A DNA stretch of 8,280 nt from Chloroflexota bacterium. GTDB taxonomy: Bacteria; Chloroflexota; Limnocylindria; Limnocylindrales; CSP1-4. The stretch spans positions 1 through 8,280 of the forward strand of contig JACQEF010000136.1 of NCBI GenBank assembly GCA_016200745.1, in the 5' to 3' direction. Positions 6,492-8,280 of this stretch are shown piece after piece; the stretch's first letter is position 1; every line of letters begins with the position of its first letter. Below the pieces are notes generated by a model. That model was not told the DNA's origin. It was given only the letters and a program-made list of their open reading frames with translations, and searched no databases. The position numbers and the translations under genes were made by a program.

Positions 6492-6560
6492 TCGCCACCT
6501 GGGGTGGCACTACGCTCACCGGCTCGCACCGGACACCCCTATCGCCACTCGGTGTGGCGC
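6492..6560. repeat. Two related 19-bp dyads spaced 50 bp apart
   Basis: Copy 1 at 6492-6510 contains GCCACC-TGG-GGTGGC (6494-6508, 6-bp stem). Copy 2 at 6542-6560 contains CGCCAC-TCGGT-GTGGCG (6543-6559, 6-bp stem). Aligned base by base, 15 of 19 positions match, and both copies keep a perfect stem although the paired bases are shifted by one. Copy 2 is further enclosed by ACCCC (6535-6539) and GGGGT (6563-6567) across a 3x3 internal loop. They may be protein-binding dyads, RNA hairpins, or decayed copies of an intergenic palindromic repeat. Confidence 0.5.
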
Positions 6561-6629
6561 ATGGGGTCGAGTTCAGGCATGGTCCCGCGGCGAACATCCG
6601 TAATGCCAGTCAGGCAGGCGTATGGAAGC

Positions 6630-6659
6630 ATCGGCGGATCCAGGCCCGCCGACGCCGAT
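6630..6659 (-). other. Competing stem-loops behind the aldolase gene
   Basis: TCGGCGG (6631-6637) can pair with CCGCCGA (6646-6652, 8-nt loop), while ATCGGCG (6630-6636) can pair instead with CGCCGAT (6653-6659, 16-nt loop). Both stems are 7 bp and perfect. The element lies about 38 bp after the aldolase stop on its strand and may act as its 3'-end hairpin; no T-run follows. Confidence 0.35.
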
Positions 6660-6696
6660 CGCGCGGACGAACGCCAGCGCCAAGGCGTACGCCAGG

Positions 6697-7488
6697 TCAG
6701 CGACGGACGTGCGCCATGGCCGCGCGGGCCCCCTCGGCGACGAACGAGTTGTCCGAGCCGAGCCCGATGAAGCGGAACCCGAGCTCCTGGTGGCGCGGCA
6801 GCAGGGCCATGTCGAACAGGAGGATCCCGGCCGCCTTGCCCGCCCCCTCCGCCGCCGAAACCACGCGCTCGAGCGCTGCACGGAAGCGCGGATCGTCGAA
6901 CTGCCCGGGGATCCCCATGCTGTGGCTGAGGTCGGCGGGACCGATGAACAGCACGTCGACGCCGTCGATCGCGGCGATCTCCGAGGCGTGCTCGACCGCG
7001 CTCGGCGACTCGATCTGGATGATCCCCACGACGCGGTCGTTGATCGCGCGGACGTCAGCGTGACCGAGCTCGCCCAGGCCGGCGCCGCGCGTCGACAGGG
7101 CGAGGCCGCGGGTGCCATCGGGCGGGTAGCGCATGAACGAGATGACCTCGGCAGCCTGCTGCGGCAGGTCGATCCTCGGGATCATCAGCCCGTGGGCACC
7201 CAGGTCGAGCACGCGTCCGACCCGCAGCCTGTCCGCTGAACGTGGCCTCACGAGCGCGGTGGCCGGCGTGGATCCCACGGCATACAGGCTCGTCAGCAGC
7301 TCGGACTCGTGCGCGGCGCCGTGCTCGAGGTCGATGATCACCCAGTCGAAGCCGGCCCGGCCGCAGATCTCGGCGGCCATCGGCGAACCCAGCGTCACGA
7401 ACGTCCCGAACAACGCGTCGCCGCCGAGGATCCTGGTGCGGAGGTCGGTGAATCCGGGAACCGGTGCGGAGCGGTGTCGGTCTGTCAT
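6697..7488 (-). CDS. HpcH/HpaI-family class II aldolase
   Basis: A 263-residue cytoplasmic TIM-barrel enzyme, related to 4-hydroxy-2-oxoheptanedioate aldolase (HpaI) and 2-dehydro-3-deoxyglucarate aldolase. These cleave 4-hydroxy-2-oxoacids to pyruvate and an aldehyde with a divalent metal. The E. coli HpaI residues D42, H45, R70, E149 and D175 (numbers from memory) correspond here to D53 and H56 (IIDLEHG), R81 (ALVRPRS), E160 (IIQIESP) and D186 (FIGPADLSHSMG). All are present with a constant offset of 11, so the protein looks catalytically complete and of normal length. The ATG at 7488 has no Shine-Dalgarno; it is either leaderless (weak CATCAT at 7495-7500) or read from the upstream gene 65 bp away. 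It converges with the transporter gene. Substrate unknown: a sugar-acid or aromatic-degradation product are the usual options. Confidence 0.93.
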   Translation of the reverse strand: MTDRHRSAPVPGFTDLRTRILGGDALFGTFVTLGSPMAAEICGRAGFDWVIIDLEHGAAHESELLTSLYAVGSTPATALVRPRSADRLRVGRVLDLGAHGLMIPRIDLPQQAAEVISFMRYPPDGTRGLALSTRGAGLGELGHADVRAINDRVVGIIQIESPSAVEHASEIAAIDGVDVLFIGPADLSHSMGIPGQFDDPRFRAALERVVSAAEGAGKAAGILLFDMALLPRHQELGFRFIGLGSDNSFVAEGARAAMAHVRR

Positions 7489-7553
7489 GGGTGCATGATG
7501 CCCGCTCGGAGGGCTCCCGCGTTGCGACGGGGCCGTCGGGCCGCGCTGCCGGA
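7489..7553 (-). promoter_or_regulatory. Gap upstream of the aldolase: possible weak promoter, dyads, mini-ORF
   Basis: 65 bp between the upstream stop and the aldolase ATG. On the minus strand it contains a 5-bp hairpin (7525-7529 with 7534-7538) just after the upstream stop, a small GGAG-CTCC dyad at 7508-7517, and CATCAT (7495-7500), a 4-of-6 match to TATAAT placed 6 nt before the ATG. A three-codon ORF, Met-His-Pro-stop (7485-7496), overlaps the aldolase start as ATGA. None of these is strong alone. Confidence 0.3.
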
Positions 7554-8280
7554 CTACGGCCCGTTGACCAGCCCGCTCGTGTCGACCACCTCGAGGTCGC
7601 GCCCCGTGACGACGTCGAGCTCATGCAGGACGTCGTCGTCGAAGCGCGGGTCGCTGGCGCCGGTGACGTACCAGGGCGATCCATTGTCGGCCAGGATCAT
7701 CCCGTAGCGCTTGAGGGCCTCGGCGATGACCCGCGCCTGCGGTGACAGGCGCGACGTGTCGAACGACGCCTTGAGCCGGACGCGGAGCCCCATCGGCGGG
7801 AGTGAGGTCGAGATCGACGAACTCGCGTAATGCCGGGCCGGGTAGACGTAGGCGCGCCGGGTCTGGCTCGCGGTGAAGCGCAGCGCGTGGGCGATCACGC
7901 CAGCAGCGACCTCGTCGTAGCGGACCAGCCCGGGCAGGATCGGCAGGCCGGCCGCGTCAGCGCTCGTCCAGCCCTCGGGTCGGAGGGTGTTCGAGCGGAG
8001 GTCCCAGGTGGCGCCGCTGCCGGCCGCCCAGCCCGCGGTCCCCCGGCGTGCGTCGAACAGCTCGTACAGCCGGCAGGCGTCCTTGTCGACCAGGAGGATG
8101 TGGCCGTCTGAACCGCCCTCGATCCTCGGGCTCGCCGGGATCGGGAAGCCGACGTGATCGGATTCGTCGTCGTAGTCGAAGGAGACCGTCGCGCGTGGCG
8201 TGGCGGCGCTGACGATGTTGTAGTGGATGCCATACCCCGCGTACGACCCGAATTCCATGTGGAGGCCACGGGTCAGCCCG
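7554..8280 (-). CDS. Conserved protein of unknown function (5' end beyond the window)
   Basis: The C-terminal 242 codons of a protein entering from the right edge; the frame is open to the edge, so the ATG at 8258 is not assumed to be the start. It resembles a family I remember from high-GC and soil bacteria, often secreted, without assigned function. Conserved-looking stretches, in order: GLHMEFGSYAGYGIHYNIV, DDESDHVGFPIP, RIEGGSDGHILLVDKD, ATWDLRSNTLRPEGW, AGLPILPGLVRYDEV, YVYPARHYASSS, PPMGLRVRLKASFD and KRYGMILADNGSPWYV. The many Asp, Arg, His and Tyr residues in fixed-looking motifs would fit an enzyme or carbohydrate-binding fold, but no catalytic motif is recognised. Other members, as remembered, have an N-terminal part with a signal peptide, outside this window. 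The stop is TAG at 7554-7556; the aldolase follows on the same strand after 65 bp. Confidence 0.85.
   Translation of the reverse strand, partial: GLTRGLHMEFGSYAGYGIHYNIVSAATPRATVSFDYDDESDHVGFPIPASPRIEGGSDGHILLVDKDACRLYELFDARRGTAGWAAGSGATWDLRSNTLRPEGWTSADAAGLPILPGLVRYDEVAAGVIAHALRFTASQTRRAYVYPARHYASSSISTSLPPMGLRVRLKASFDTSRLSPQARVIAEALKRYGMILADNGSPWYVTGASDPRFDDDVLHELDVVTGRDLEVVDTSGLVNGP

Larger units (their letters stand above)
6398..6696. other. Intergenic region between convergent genes
   Basis: 299 bp between the transporter stop and the aldolase stop. No ORF here shows family motifs; frames that stay open are Arg/Pro-rich and run antisense into the aldolase. It holds three structured patches, listed separately: a GC-rich hairpin at 6404-6426, two related dyads at 6492-6560, and competing stems at 6630-6659. 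Between the dyads CACCGG occurs twice, 10 bp apart (6517-6522, 6527-6532). No tRNA or known riboswitch fold was recognised. Confidence 0.6.

Noticed and set aside
6510..6590. tRNA-like or riboswitch-like fold around GGGGTCGAGTTC
   Set aside because: The segment resembles a T-arm only loosely; no matching acceptor, anticodon or D arm is found and the spacing does not fit.
6485..6660. CRISPR-like or IS-end repeats
   Set aside because: Only two imperfect dyad copies, no regular spacer series, no transposase remnant and no target-site duplication seen.
6573..7118. Minus-strand frame running past the aldolase stop
   Set aside because: It reads the aldolase gene in another frame and has low-complexity Arg/Ser composition; the aldolase catalytic residues are all in the 6697-7488 frame.

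Overview
The window is GC-rich DNA (about 70% by eye) with tightly packed genes, many overlapping start and stop codons, and -10-type motifs placed directly in front of start codons. These traits, together with the gene content, suggest a free-living, probably aerobic or microaerobic high-GC bacterium, such as a soil or freshwater Chloroflexota or an actinobacterium. The phylum is inference from style and remembered family resemblance only.

Left part (1-5399, minus strand): one six-gene operon, read right to left. Its order is CBS-domain protein, korA, korB, zinc-ribbon + tandem-CBS protein, degenerate receiver-like protein, and an M24 Xaa-Pro peptidase that runs off the left edge. KorA (620 aa, fused gamma-alpha) and KorB (363 aa) form a two-subunit 2-oxoglutarate:ferredoxin oxidoreductase of the type known from Mycobacterium tuberculosis. 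It converts 2-oxoglutarate and CoA to succinyl-CoA, CO2 and reduced ferredoxin. Four of the five junctions overlap by 1-4 bases (ATGA, TGATG, CTGA, GTGA) and the fifth is a 23-bp gap, so the genes are almost certainly co-translated. A nucleotide-sensing type protein lies on each side of korAB and a non-canonical receiver follows. This is the most interesting feature: it looks like a dedicated, undescribed regulatory set for a low-potential oxidoreductase.

Middle (5378-6397): a very short divergent promoter region separates the kor operon from a plus-strand EamA/DMT-family 10-TM transporter. Both sides have a TANNNT -10 motif 6-7 nt from a start codon and neither has a good Shine-Dalgarno, so both transcripts are probably leaderless.

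Intergenic 6398-6696: about 300 bp between two convergent genes, without a convincing gene. It holds a GC-rich hairpin behind the transporter, two related 19-bp dyads spaced exactly 50 bp apart, and a pair of competing stems behind the next gene.

Right part (6697-8280, minus strand): an HpcH/HpaI-family class II aldolase with all expected catalytic residues, preceded by the 3' part of a conserved protein of unknown function that enters from the right edge. No RNA genes, insertion sequences, CRISPR arrays or phage genes were seen.
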